Origin: Basidiobolus ranarum
Lineage: Eukaryota; Basidiobolomycota; Basidiobolomycetes; Basidiobolales
DNA length: 34,111 nt
Direction of reading: 5' to 3'
NCBI GenBank assembly: GCA_040143965.1
Contig: JASJQH010000068.1
Span: 1 to 34,111, forward strand
Positions within the stretch are counted from its first letter, which is position 1, and each line of letters opens with the position of its first letter. Under the pieces are notes generated by a model. It saw nothing but the letters and a program-made list of their open reading frames with translations. It was not told where the DNA came from and did not search any database. The translations under genes and the position numbers were made by a program. Positions 20,480 through 30,791 of the stretch are shown here, piece by piece.

Positions 20480-21560
20480 TTATTTCCGGCCAATGGCTTC
20501 AATAAGGGAACTCATTAATTCACTTTGTATCTCTAAAAGTCTCTTGGATTCGGCCTCTTTAGCACAATATCTTTCTTCACGTAATCTCTCTTTCTCCTCT
20601 TGGGAATTTTGGTACGCAACAAAGCGCTTCTCACGATACTGTTGCGACATTTCTCGGCGTCTAGCTTCTCTCTCATCTTTAGTAATCAAATGCTGTAGTA
20701 AATTTTGAATCTCTTCAACAAATTTGCGTTTTTTGCCGTCATCAGAGCCAAACTCATCGTCTGATTCTGTCATGTCAGAGTCCCTATCGTGTCTGAGCCA
20801 ATTGGACCCACCATGGCCTGACTCATATGCGCGTAACGAATTTAGAGACCTGGAAGGAGAATCAGTACGCTCATCATCTAGACCGGAGAAATTTCCAGAT
20901 AAAAGAAGCTTCATATCGGCAAAGTAATCAAAGTTTGCCACCGCTTCTGGATCTTCAGCATTATTAACAAAGCATTGCTACATCACAACGAAAATTCTTT
21001 CAAGGTTAATACAGTACGTTCCAATCGTTTGCAATAAATAACCCAACTTCTCAAACCTTATATTTGGCCATAAGTACTCTAACTCGACTTTTACACATAG
21101 TGGCCGTACGGTTGAAACCGGATTGTTGTAGTTCCCCCGCCACTTTCTCCCATACTGACATGTTTCTTTTATGCTTTTTAAGTCTAGGATAATACTTCTT
21201 CCATTTTTCAATAAGTAACTGTGTCTCACGGTGTTGCCAATTTTCCGAACGTTCTCGTTTTAATGAAGAACGTTCCTGGTCCAACGAACCAGGTGTGGAG
21301 ACAGGATCTCTAAATTTATCTACTCTATTAGAGATGGGTGTGGCAAACTTTGCAAGTTGGTTTATACCCGTTTCAGGTAGTGGTGAGGGTGGTAAGTGAG
21401 TTTCGTAGGTTTCCTGGTCTCCTCTAGAAAGTAACCTCCCTTCGGTATCAAAAGGAAGAGAAGTATGAACATGCTCCATATGCGTGTCACCCAAAGTAGG
21501 TTGGATTGCAGATACTACAGTACCGTAAAGTTCATAGTTTTCAGGGTTTTGTGTTGACAT
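20480..21560 (-). CDS. Trihelix/Myb-like (SANT-type) DNA-binding protein
   Basis: Two exons on the minus strand, 21560-21057 and 20977-20480, give 333 residues. The intron is 79 nt and phase 0 (donor GTTTGA, acceptor ATGTAG). Residues about 106-167 show a trihelix/Myb_DNA-bind_4 pattern: WQHRETQLLIEKW, then W137, then GFNRTATMCKSRVRVLMAKY. These are the three spaced aromatic/Trp helices and the RT--C--R signature. A VNNAEDPEAVANFDYFADM segment follows, similar to the region after trihelix domains. Next is an acidic DDEFGSDDGKKRK stretch that could serve as nuclear localisation. The C-terminal ~75 residues are charged and predicted coiled coil, which suggests dimerisation. The residues before 100 are low-complexity. 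Likely a nuclear transcription regulator; targets are unknown. The ATG at 21560 is the first in frame. Confidence 0.75.
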
Positions 21561-22029
21561 AACCACTATTATAGTAAACTGTTCAATATAAATCTATATA
21601 AATTAGGGGAAGGTGGAAATTTTCTAGACTACCCTTTTATCAAAGAGGGTCAAGGTGGAATTTTTCGTTTAAAATAATCGTGATGCTTATGGATCCCAGA
21701 ACAAATAAAAAATGGGATTTAGGAAAAAAAAAGGCTCCTATACCGAAGATTGGGCAACATTTGATCCAACCAAATGTTGATTAGTTTTGAAAAATGGTGT
21801 CTAGTGATCTTAGGGGTCTTTGCTATTCGTGAGATGTGAACTCTATTGCATGCGATATGGCAAATGGCCAATTCTATCATATCCAAGGTGATTCCTATTA
21901 TCTAGTACTGACATTTGACATATAACTCGCAGATATTTTTACATTTAGTCATTGAAGTTGTCAACTAGCGGTTATTTATATTCATTACAGATGTGTGAAG
22001 TGCCATGTAACGTGTCCCTTCCTTCAACT
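21561..22029. other. Intergenic stretch between G-alpha and trihelix genes
   Basis: The 5' flank of the trihelix-type gene and 3' flank of the second G-alpha gene. AT-rich, with short homopolymer A runs near 21725. Nothing else is recognised. Confidence 0.4.
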
Positions 22030-23338
22030 TTAAATAAGTCCACATTGTTCCAGATTCCTTTGAACTAAAATGTCGTTCACTGCTGACATTACAAATTTGA
22101 TTTGCTTAGTATCGGTGGCACATGTAAGATGCGAATAGATCTGCTTATTATGTGAATGGTCCAACGCCGTGAATCGTTTGGTTATATATTCACAAGCCTT
22201 ATTATAGTTAGAGCCACCTGTAGGAAATCTTTTTAGTAGGTAGTAAGATCTAGATTTCCTAACTGAAGTAAAACTACCTTCATAGTCAGGGAAACATCTG
22301 TTCATCGGTGAACAGGACAGTTTTTTCTTGAAAATATCGATTTTGTTGAGGAAAAGTATGACTGAAGTTCTTACGAACCATCGCGAGTTACAAATAGAGT
22401 CGAATAAAGTTAGAGCCTCTTGCATTCGATTCTATCAATGGACAGTAGGTTATTTTTTTGAAATAATCCACCAGCAGTGTTATGCATACACAAAACTTGG
22501 AATTACCACTGTTTGGTCTTCAGCTAGCATTTGATCATATTCACTGATAGCTACTAAAAATATGATGGTGGTAACATTTTCAAAGCAGTGAATCCATTTT
22601 TTTCGTTCCGAACGTTGACCACCCACATCCAGCATTCGATAGGTGAGATTAGAAACTTTAAAGACTGTCTCTGTGATGCCTGTCGTCTTAATTCTGGATC
22701 GGAGAATATCCTGATCAGTGGGGACATAATCTGGTTTTGAAATACGCTCGAGTGCGTCAAAATAACTGACAAAAGGCAATTAGGGGAAGGGGCTTTTTGA
22801 GTTTACTAGAGTTTACACTTACTATTTAGCAGAGTCATTCAACTGATACTCTGACGACCTTTCGAAACAAGCCTGAATTCCAGAATCGTTCCAGAGAGAT
22901 AAGATGATGTCGAAGCTCTCGGGTGAGACGGGTTGTTCGAGGTCAATCACCAGATTTGTGACGTATTCCACAGCATTGGCACTTGTTTCATTGCCTAGTG
23001 GAATTTCCATATCTACCATAGCTGATAGTATCACTTTCATTGAATGAATGATATTGGAGGAGATGACATTTCGGTAAGACTGCCTCTCAGCTGGACTGTA
23101 TCCATGGTTATGGATCAGTTTCATTTGACGAAATATAGTGCTTTTGCCAGACTCACCAGCGCCTAAACAGATCCAATGGTTAGTTTGAACTGAGAAAGGA
23201 CTGTTTTAACCTAGATTCACCTAGCAGGAGCATCTTTATCTCGCTCTGTTGGGAGTGCTTATCTTTTTTAATTTGATTTTCGATCTCGCCATTCCTACGC
23301 TTCTCTTCCAAATTCTCGCGACTAATACAGCAGCCCAT
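22030..23338 (-). CDS. Heterotrimeric G-protein alpha subunit (canonical paralog, 5 exons)
   Basis: Exons on the minus strand: 23338-23221, 23162-22823, 22765-22507, 22431-22278 and 22217-22030, giving 352 residues. Every diagnostic G-alpha element is intact: MGCCIS N terminus for myristoylation and palmitoylation, P-loop GAGESGKS (40-47), switch I Arg177 in RIKTTGI, DVGGQ with Gln203, NKID (268-271), TCATDT, and a canonical receptor-coupling C terminus NLEQCGLI with Cys at -4. It should cycle GDP/GTP at the plasma membrane downstream of GPCRs and resembles fungal group I G-alpha (Gpa1/GNAI-like) in its C terminus. The last intron is 60 nt and stop-free in frame, so an unspliced transcript would add 20 residues. 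For the third intron I use donor GTAATT, which matches the paralog's length. The gene is divergent from RPL5, 1.06 kb away. Confidence 0.92.
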
Positions 23339-24397
23339 CGGTTGGTAAGCTTTGTGGTGTGTCTGTTAGTACATATACTGTTTTAAAAGAATACGATGAC
23401 GAGCGAATTCTGGAAATACACAAATTTTGCGATGGATTTCCTGGTGTGCTATTTATATAGCTCTGTGTATAGATTTATTTATGTTAGCTATACTAAAGAT
23501 TTATTCTTGCTGTTGGTATAATGATATTCCAAACGGAAAAAGGGGCGGGTGCTAGTGCTCGACTTTCGGCACTATAGTGTTAATGCAGGGACGATAGAAT
23601 GAAGAATAGCCACCTCTCGATCCAACTTTATTTATTACCGCCATAATGAATGATTATAGCTGTGCATGGTACGGCTTTGGGGGTGTGGAGTATGATGCTG
23701 TAAAGGCAGGAAAAGGGGACCGTCCAAACCTGTTAGACAGGTAAATGGTTGAGTGAACTTTTAGGCAGGTTGATTATATATAGATTACAGTCAACATTCG
23801 AGTGTTTAATTCAAGTGAAAAGGAGGGTCAAACATTGGTTGATTTACATTAAACTTGAATCGAAGCCTAAGTAAAGCTCGTCTTCTAACGACGTCAAATA
23901 GAACTGACACGACTAGGTGAATCCAAACTGTCACGATTTCCTAGAATAGCTTAATAAACATCACTTATAGGCACTTCAATGCACTCTTAACCTTAACTTT
24001 AATCATTACAATGTTCTACATGATTTAGACCATCTTGCCTCTCGCATGCTCAAGCAGCATCAAATATTCATCACCCACATTCTGCTATGATCATTTGTCA
24101 ACTGTTAATCGGATTTGATAAGCAACAAGTAGATGTTAAACAGGCACTGTGATGTGTGAATATAAATGTGAGTTAAATTTGAAATGCGAAAAAGATCTGA
24201 CGGGGGGTTCAGCAATGATGGTAATTTGTTGAATTTTAATCATTTTTTGAGTGACTGAAATTACTATCCCCACTTTGATAAGCTGGGGAGAGAAAAAATC
24301 GTATGGTCAGCTCCGAGGTATAAATCACTTAGGCTAGGTAAAATGAAGCCCCCTCTTTACTCAACGGAATCTTCGATCCCTTCGTACGTCCGTTAAT
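23339..24397. promoter_or_regulatory. Divergent intergenic region between G-alpha and RPL5
   Basis: A 1.06-kb head-to-head region that must hold the promoters of both the minus-strand G-alpha gene and the plus-strand ribosomal protein gene. I see no coding sequence and no certain TATA box or factor site. A T-rich/pyrimidine stretch lies close to the RPL5 start. Confidence 0.4.
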
Positions 24398-25561
24398 ATG
24401 GTAAGCATTTTAATTATGTATCAGCATCACATGCTCTTATCATATATGGATGGATGCAAAATAAGACTGCTGTGGATGAGAGTACTTAAACTAACATTGT
24501 ATGTTATGTTTAGCCGTTCGTCAAGCTCGTCAAGAACAAGGCTTACTTCAAGCGTTTCCAAGTCAAATATAGAAGAAGAAGAGGTTGGTATCACTTTACT
24601 TACTTGATTAAAGGCTTTGTTCATGATGAAGTAGTGATAGTACAATGAATTCGAAACCTACCAACGAATGGCTATTCCACTTCTATCTGAACTTATCATA
24701 TCAATTTTAAACCGTTCTACATTCTAACTTCAATTCATTACAGAGGGAAAGACTGACTACTACGCCCGTAAGCGCCTTGTCGTCCAAGCTAAGAACAAGT
24801 ACAACTCTCCCAAGTACAGATTGGTCGTCCGTTTCACCAACACTGACGTTATCTGCCAAATCGTCTATGCTAAGATTCAAGGTGATTTCGTCTTGGCCTC
24901 TGCTTATTCTCATGAGTTGCCCAAGTTCGGTGTTAAGGTCGGTTTGACTAACTACCCCGCTGCTTACTGCACTGGTCTCCTTGTTGCTCGTCGTGTCTTG
25001 ACCAAGCTTGGTCTTGCCGATAAATACCAAGGTGTTGAAGAGGCTGATGGTACCATCTCCCTTGTTGAAGAACTTGATGATGCTCCTCGTCCTTTCAAGG
25101 CTTTCCTCGATGTTGGTTTGAAGCGCACTACCACTGGTTCCCGCGTCTTCGCTGCCCTCAAGGGTGCTTCCGATGGTGGTATCTTCATTCCTCACTCCGA
25201 GAACCGTTTCCCCGGTTATGATGCTGAGGGTAAGACTTTGGATTCCGAAGTTCTTCGTAGCTACATCTATGGTGGTCACGTTGCCGAATACATGAGCTAC
25301 CTCGCTGAAGATGATGAGGAGAAGTACAAGCGTCAATTCGCCAAGTACCTCGAAAACGGCCTCAATGAGGACAACGTTGAAGAGATGTACGAAGCTGCTC
25401 ACCAAAAGATCCGTGAGGATCCTTCCTTCACTCCTACCGAGAAGAAGAAGCCCGCTGCTGGTGAGAAGACCAAGCGTTACCACAAACTTAAGCTCAACCT
25501 CAAGCAACGTCGCAACAAGGTCGAGCAAAAGAAGGCCGCCTTCGCTCGTGCTCAAGAGTAA
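24398..25561 (+). CDS. RPL5: 60S ribosomal protein L5 (uL18)
   Basis: Three exons, 24398-24400, 24514-24583 and 24744-25561, give 296 residues, the usual length for eukaryotic L5. The protein binds 5S rRNA with uL5 and joins the central protuberance of the 60S subunit. The joined start reads [20 protein letters not shown] then [17 protein letters not shown]. Further conserved blocks are [64 protein letters not shown], and a Lys-rich C terminus. The first exon contributes only the ATG codon to the protein, followed by a 113-nt intron and then a 160-nt intron. The coding bases are GC-richer and codon-biased compared with neighbours, as expected for a highly expressed gene. An open frame on the opposite strand is a by-product of that bias. 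Confidence 0.97.
24618..24695 (+). ncRNA. Possible C/D-box snoRNA in RPL5 intron 2
   Basis: The 160-nt intron contains ATGATGA (24623-24629), a perfect C-box match, and CTGA (24687-24690), a D-box match, 57 bases apart. TGATAG at 24635-24640 could be a weak C' box. Ribosomal-protein introns commonly host such RNAs, including RPL5 in vertebrates. The flanking terminal stem is poor and I could not match the guide sequence to rRNA, so this is only a candidate. Confidence 0.25.
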
Positions 25562-26204
25562 ATTGTTTGATCGATTGAATTTGATTTTACCATTTCCAGT
25601 TTCTGAAAATAAAAAGCACCTATTTTTAGTTCCTATATATTTACATCTTGTGGTTTCTGGTTATATGGTTGTTGAGTTAGATAATAGGGGAACTAGTGGT
25701 CGACTCAGACAGATGATTTCTTCGGTGATTTACCTTTACCAACCCCTTAGTTGTTGCACCTGTTCTGACATCTGCGGAAGTAGGTAACTACCATGTCTGA
25801 TTGGTTCATTTAGGGGTTAGGGTTATATCAGATGATTGCTAACAACTTGGAATTGATGAGATATTTATTAGTGTGCATGATCAATTACTAAGATTTCGTT
25901 CGGTTTCTTTCAGTATGCAGGCTAAGGGATATGGATCGTTTGAGACAGTCATTGTGTAGATTTTGGTTGAATTAACTTTCTATGTGATATGTTGGTTTCA
26001 ATCAAGATGTTCAGTTAATCTTATGCTCAACTTTCTCGTCGTTCCTGCTTGTTAGAATAAGGGGTCAAGGGTCTGTCTCTGACAGTATATATACGCATTC
26101 CTGCTTCCTATTCTTGTCTACTCCTCAAACTTCCATTCTTATAGTAACTAGTCAACTCTTCCTGAGGTTAATCGTTCTTAGCATCTTCAACCATATCAAT
26201 CAAA
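25562..26204. other. Intergenic stretch between RPL5 and arrestin genes
   Basis: The RPL5 3' flank and the arrestin 5' flank. A TATATATA at 26086-26093 lies about 112 bases before the arrestin ATG and is a plausible TATA element. A telomere-like GGGGTTAGGGTT occurs near 25813-25824. No gene is recognised. Confidence 0.4.
26086..26093 (+). promoter_or_regulatory. TATA-like element of the arrestin gene
   Basis: The octamer TATATATA, 112 bases upstream of the ATG at 26205, followed by a CT-rich tract typical of fungal core promoters. The assignment rests on position and composition only. Confidence 0.35.
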
Positions 26205-27265
26205 ATGAATGCTCTGCTTGGAGTTAAGCTTGATATTAAACTATCTGAGGATTCTCTGATACTTCATGGGTCACGCAACGAATCGGTTGGTTCGGTGTTA
26301 CGCGGAACGGTAGTACTACAGCTCAAACGAGAAACTTGTGTAGACTATATCTCCCTGAAGTTAAAAGGAAAAGCGGAGACAATATGGCCTAGCAGTAAGT
26401 TTTATTAAAAAATTCATCGCATCTTCCTCAGAGTTATTAATCCTGCATTGATGTAGCATTTTTGGTGAGTGCGCTTTCCAGCTGCGAGCGACAAAATCTT
26501 GTACTTTACAACTGGAATTTCTTACCAGTCAATGGTGGCTCTTTCACATTGTCTCCTGGAGAACATGAATATCCCTTCGAATTTATCTTCAACGGATTCT
26601 TACCCGAGTCAGTTCGCATTAAGAATGGTCAAGTCAAGTATAAATTGGTGGCAGCTATAGGTCGCAGTGTATTAAAACCGAACCTTACATGCGAAAAAGA
26701 ATTGCTAGTTCGTCGCTTTACTCAGCCAAGTCTCCTCCACATCAACCAAAATTACCCTATTGTTGATTCGTGGGAAAATATGCTGGATTACACGGTGTTC
26801 ATCTCACATCGAATGATCTCCTTGTCAGATACGCTTTCAATATTCCTAACTTTCCTTCCTAAAGGACCAGATGTACGCGTTAAGAATGTCACATTCCTTC
26901 TTCTGGAGCAACTAACTTTGAGACGAACAAAAAGCAGCAAACACCAGGTAGACACTAGGTGGTTTAATCTTCAACCCAAACTTGAGGAGCCTCGTACCTC
27001 TTACAATCGCAGTTACACCATTCAGTTTCCTCAAGCAGATGTGGAGAAAATCCACTTTGACTGTAATACAGAGCTGATCGAAATCACCCACAAACTACAA
27101 GCTCGTGTAACCTTCTCCACTGGAAAATCTACCAATGCAATAGTGATCAAAGTTCCATTACACATAATGGCTGAATCACTGGAAAAGATTGGCGAGAGTC
27201 CACCACCTTATGATCATTTACCACTGGTAAGCTTCTCTTCATCGCCGCCACCTTACCTAGTTTAG
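26205..27265 (+). CDS. Alpha-arrestin (ART-like) with two PPxY motifs
   Basis: Two exons, 26205-26394 and 26457-27265, give 332 residues; the intron is 62 nt. Alpha-arrestins act as adaptors that recruit Rsp5/Nedd4 ubiquitin ligases to plasma-membrane transporters and receptors for endocytosis. The N-terminal half starts with the beta-strand pattern of the arrestin_N domain (IKLSEDSLILHGSRNESVGS, then VLRGTVVLQL and ISLKLKGKAET). The block FTLSPGEHEYPFEFIF (after the intron) is a hallmark of the family. An arrestin_C-like half follows (about 175-300). The C terminus carries two PPxY motifs, PPPY at 312-315 and 327-330, expected ligands for WW domains. It is shorter than many yeast ARTs because it lacks a long tail. 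The gene is convergent with the velvet gene. Confidence 0.85.
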
Positions 27266-27681
27266 TCATATGTGTGTATATAAGCAATTGCATTGGGTTT
27301 TGTCCATTTCCACTAATGTTAGCTTCATATTTGTTCTGGCATTGCATTCACTAATAAACTATAATAGTTTTATTGATATCGTATCTGGATTGTATCGGGA
27401 CTGTATTTGGTTGATAGTTGGCTTGTATGTAACAAACTTAACCCTAAAATATCTTGGGTGAATGATCTAGGTTGGTCAAAGGGCCTGGATTTACTGCTCA
27501 TGGTTTATTTCTATTAGCTGGAGAAAAGGGGATATCGATGGAAGATCTCCCTTCTGTACATGTAAATGGTAGAGGTAGTTCAGTGGAGTATGCCAAAAAG
27601 AACCAAAATTTAAAATGAATTAACTTGATGCAAAGATTAATCAAAGAATATATGTGAACTCCATTTGTGTGATCTCGGCTG
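27266..27681. other. Convergent intergenic gap between arrestin and velvet genes
   Basis: About 416 bases with no coding sequence. It holds the 3' ends of two convergent transcripts. Several AATAA-type A-rich stretches occur, but no single poly(A) signal stands out. Confidence 0.4.
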
Positions 27682-28759
27682 TTAATCACCAGCCTTTCTC
27701 GGTCGGACATCATTCCGGATGGGGATTTTAAGCCCTTGTCTGGCAAATGCTTTTGAAAGCTCCGTAGATTCTAACTTTCTAGGTCAGAAAAATCGTCATG
27801 GTGCATCATGCTAAAAGGATAAATGCTTTACCTGTCATTCCTGGGAACTTTTTCGCCGAATAAACTGTGAATGGATCCGAGAAAGTCTGAGCTATTATAT
27901 CTGACTTTGCCTCAGATAAACAGTCATCACTAAACATATATTTGCTAATGATAAGCAACTGACGAGATACATCAAAAGGTTAAAACTTACCCTCCAAGCT
28001 TCATCAAAGAGAATTTAAGACAATATCTGCCCTCTGTTCTAATCGATAAATCGGGGAAGCAAAAGTAACACCCTTGCTCTCCTTCGGGGTTTTTCAAAAT
28101 ATTGGGTGAAGATACCAATGAACCCATCAGAACTCTAGTGCACTTTGGCGGGTTGCTGATGATATTTCTTTCTTCTGTTCCATCCTCCGACCAAAGTGTA
28201 ACGTGAAGAACAAAAAATGGATTCTGCAAGACACTAAAGTAACGTAGAGATATAGGTTACCATGCACGCTCAAAAGAGACACTCATCTATAATAAATAAA
28301 TACCCTGTGTCCATTCTTCCTTGTTGGTCGCGAACAATTAATTGAATGATAGGTGGGGGATCGATCGGGCGACGATCTTTTTCTCCAAAACCACACATTC
28401 TAGCGTGTAAAGGTTGTTGACATACGATAAGTTCGTACGTTCTATTATGAAATGGAAAAGGAAATTAAACTAAGTTTCATACCATAAACATAATGAAAGG
28501 TAAAGTTAAACTCTAACCTTGAATCAAGCTCCATATTTTGCGAAGCATTATGGCCATAATTGGGAGAGTATCCGGGATTGTTAGAGTTGCCGGCTCTATA
28601 AACCCCATTTTGGTATCCAAAAGGTGAATAGGCTGATTGTGCAGGTGCATTATCACGAGGAAACTCATTGAAACCCGGTTCACCTCTCTGAACGTGCCCG
28701 TCAGGTAAGGTTGGGTATTGTTGCGACTGACTTTGCCTGGGGTGACCCAGATGTTCCAT
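27682..28759 (-). CDS. Velvet-domain transcription regulator (VelB/VosA family)
   Basis: Five exons on the minus strand, 28759-28518, 28441-28304, 28233-27991, 27929-27832 and 27770-27682, give 269 residues. Velvet proteins are fungus-specific DNA-binding factors with an NF-kappaB-like fold. They form homo- and heterodimers controlling sporulation, light responses and secondary metabolism. The first 80 residues are disordered, rich in Gln, Pro, Asn and Tyr. The velvet domain runs from about 82 to 265: [28 protein letters not shown] (94-111), [51 protein letters not shown] (225-243) and [19 protein letters not shown] at the end. Exon joins were chosen to keep these blocks in frame; the exon 2/3 and 4/5 acceptors (CTTTAG, GTTAG) are non-obvious but the only ones that work. 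Whether it is VelB- or VosA-like cannot be settled here. Confidence 0.9.
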
Positions 28760-29690
28760 ACTCTTTAAATATTAACGTTAATAGAATAAGGATAGTTTAC
28801 TAGTAGGTTAAAGGTGGTTAGAAAATCAAGTCACTGAGGAGTTGAAAGGAGAAGGTATGAACATATAACTAAGACAAATCCTTCATCTTTTACACCATCG
28901 TTCGATCCACTTTGACCAACTTGATTGGGCTGACTACTTTACTAATAAATTGATCGCTTAGATACGCCATGAATCCTACCTGAATCCTACCTCCAACAAA
29001 TATAAATATGAACATATTTAGAAAACTTGGTATGCGTACTAATAATACTGATGGATTTCAATGGCGAATTTCAATAGCGGAATTTAATGGCGTAAGGGTT
29101 GATGCTATCGTCGTTTCCATTCTGTTGCCCATTTTGTTTCCCATTCCGACCAAGTCTCATATTGCTGCCATTTGAAGAAACACAGAGTCGATCATGTATC
29201 CCTCCTTGAGTATTCCAGATTACTCTTCGATGGATTCCAGATTACAGAATATCAGTCGAGTGGATATGCCAAGCCTAGCACTAGGATTGGTTGGCTAAAA
29301 GTTTTATCGCTTTTCTCATATATAAGCCTTGGCCAACATCATGTGTTTGTAAATGTTCTGGTCGGGATAATTCTCAATGAGATTGATTAAATTCATTTCA
29401 GCATGAGCCACAGAATATTGCTACTGGATATTGCTACAGGGCTGATCATTTGTTCGCTATTTGTTATTAATCTTGCCATTATTAACATTAACGTTGCTTA
29501 ATGATTGGACGATAAATACTTAAATTGCTAGAATCTCATTCTTATTTCCGTCCATAGTGTCAGATGGTGAGTTAGATGACTTGAGCCCGTAACTGTCGCA
29601 CTAATAAATACTGACCATGCGATTTTATCTTACTATCACACATTAGAGCTTCTCTGAATACTTTACGAGATATCCCGAACGAAAATTAAA
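28760..29690. promoter_or_regulatory. Divergent intergenic region between velvet and Ser-rich protein genes
   Basis: A 0.93-kb head-to-head promoter region. Visible items are a short tandem duplication TGAATCCTACC near 28970-28992 and three near-copies of AATTTCAATGGCG around 29052-29092. No coding sequence or certain promoter element is seen. Confidence 0.4.
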
Positions 29691-30791
29691 ATGGAGGTTT
29701 ACACAATGAACGCCTCTATCTCCCCCGCGGTATTTCAACGCAACCCTCATTACACACCACCTTGTAATTGTAACAATATGCAACGTCTTTCTATTGAAAG
29801 TATGGAGGACTTATTTGATGGCGCTACCAAGACACACACTGAAGAGACAATACCTTCACAAGTACCAATATCCTTGGAGCAGAAACTCTTAGACAATCAC
29901 GAAATCAATTCCAGACTGTATTCTTTTCAAGCGTTGGCTAAAGCGATGAATTCTACTGTAGAGACTGATAAGAAGACAAAGCTAAGCAATAACTTGGCCA
30001 CTTTTTTGGATTCCCAAATAGTCAACCCTGATGTTATATCACCTCAACCAAACCATGTTACTTATGCTGGGGATACTGAACCTACCATCCACTCTCCTTT
30101 GATCATATCTGACCATTCCAAGCCTCTTGACTCAAGCCCCCATTCTGATGGTAACACTAACACGAACACACCTATATCTATGCCATGTCTGGCGTCCGCT
30201 CCATCTAGTTTGGAAAGCCCAAAAAGTATCCTAATGGGCGCATACCAGTCGGACATGTCTGACTTGAGTTCCGACAACCAAGAAAGCTTGCTGACTCCAA
30301 CTACTGAGAGATCATTTGCATCCCACATTATTATCGATAAAGCATCTATCCCAGGAATTAACATCGCACCTTCAGCATTTTTTAATAACTCTTACTTGAC
30401 CGATACTGACGACGAAACTAATAGCCAGAAATCCAAAGAGCCGATGTATTCACATACAAGCTCATCGCTTCTCAGTCCTCAAAATCCCTCAAACCGACGT
30501 TACTCTCACTCCCACTCTCTCCCTACCTCCACCTCAAATTCACCACGAATGAGTGAAATAGCTGGATCTAAATACATACCTTACGGTAGGACGAAAGGTA
30601 GAAGTCCACATGATGCCAAGAATGTAACACAAAGTGATCGCTCTAGCCGCATGTCTGCTATTGGTGAGATCGTAGGTGGAAGTATGAAGTATGGTTTTGG
30701 TAAATTATTACGTAAGAAGCGATGGCAAGAGGATGGAAAACACAGCCGAGATGAGGGTAAATGGAAATATGATCATTGTAGAATCCGCTGA
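29691..30791 (+). CDS. Ser/Asn/Pro-rich hypothetical protein
   Basis: A 366-residue single-exon frame beginning MEVYTMNASISPAVFQ. I do not recognise a family. Most of it looks disordered: many Ser, Thr, Asn and Pro, SP/TP and S-x-x-S sites, and clusters such as SHSHSLPTSTSNSPR, which suggest phosphorylation. A short helical or structured segment may lie at about 60-90 (SLEQKLLDNHEINSRLYSFQ, then ALAKAMNS). The C-terminal ~45 residues are basic and more conserved-looking (IGEIVGGSMKYGFGKLLRKK followed by RWQEDGKHSRDEGKWKY). They vaguely recall CsbD-like G-K-x-x-G-x-EG spacing, but not well enough to assign. There is no signal peptide or membrane segment. The ATG at 29691 follows an A-rich leader (AAAATTAAA), as expected for a fungal start. 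It is divergent from the velvet gene and so may share its promoter region. Confidence 0.65.
   Translation: MEVYTMNASISPAVFQRNPHYTPPCNCNNMQRLSIESMEDLFDGATKTHTEETIPSQVPISLEQKLLDNHEINSRLYSFQALAKAMNSTVETDKKTKLSNNLATFLDSQIVNPDVISPQPNHVTYAGDTEPTIHSPLIISDHSKPLDSSPHSDGNTNTNTPISMPCLASAPSSLESPKSILMGAYQSDMSDLSSDNQESLLTPTTERSFASHIIIDKASIPGINIAPSAFFNNSYLTDTDDETNSQKSKEPMYSHTSSSLLSPQNPSNRRYSHSHSLPTSTSNSPRMSEIAGSKYIPYGRTKGRSPHDAKNVTQSDRSSRMSAIGEIVGGSMKYGFGKLLRKKRWQEDGKHSRDEGKWKYDHCRIR

Noticed and set aside
24707-25555. A long open frame on the minus strand opposite RPL5
   Set aside because: It is the exact antisense of a highly codon-biased ribosomal gene. The protein is low in complexity (Leu, Val, Ser, Thr), lacks homology and is explained by codon usage.
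30062-30364. An open frame antisense to the Ser-rich protein gene
   Set aside because: A shadow of the sense frame, with no start context or homology.
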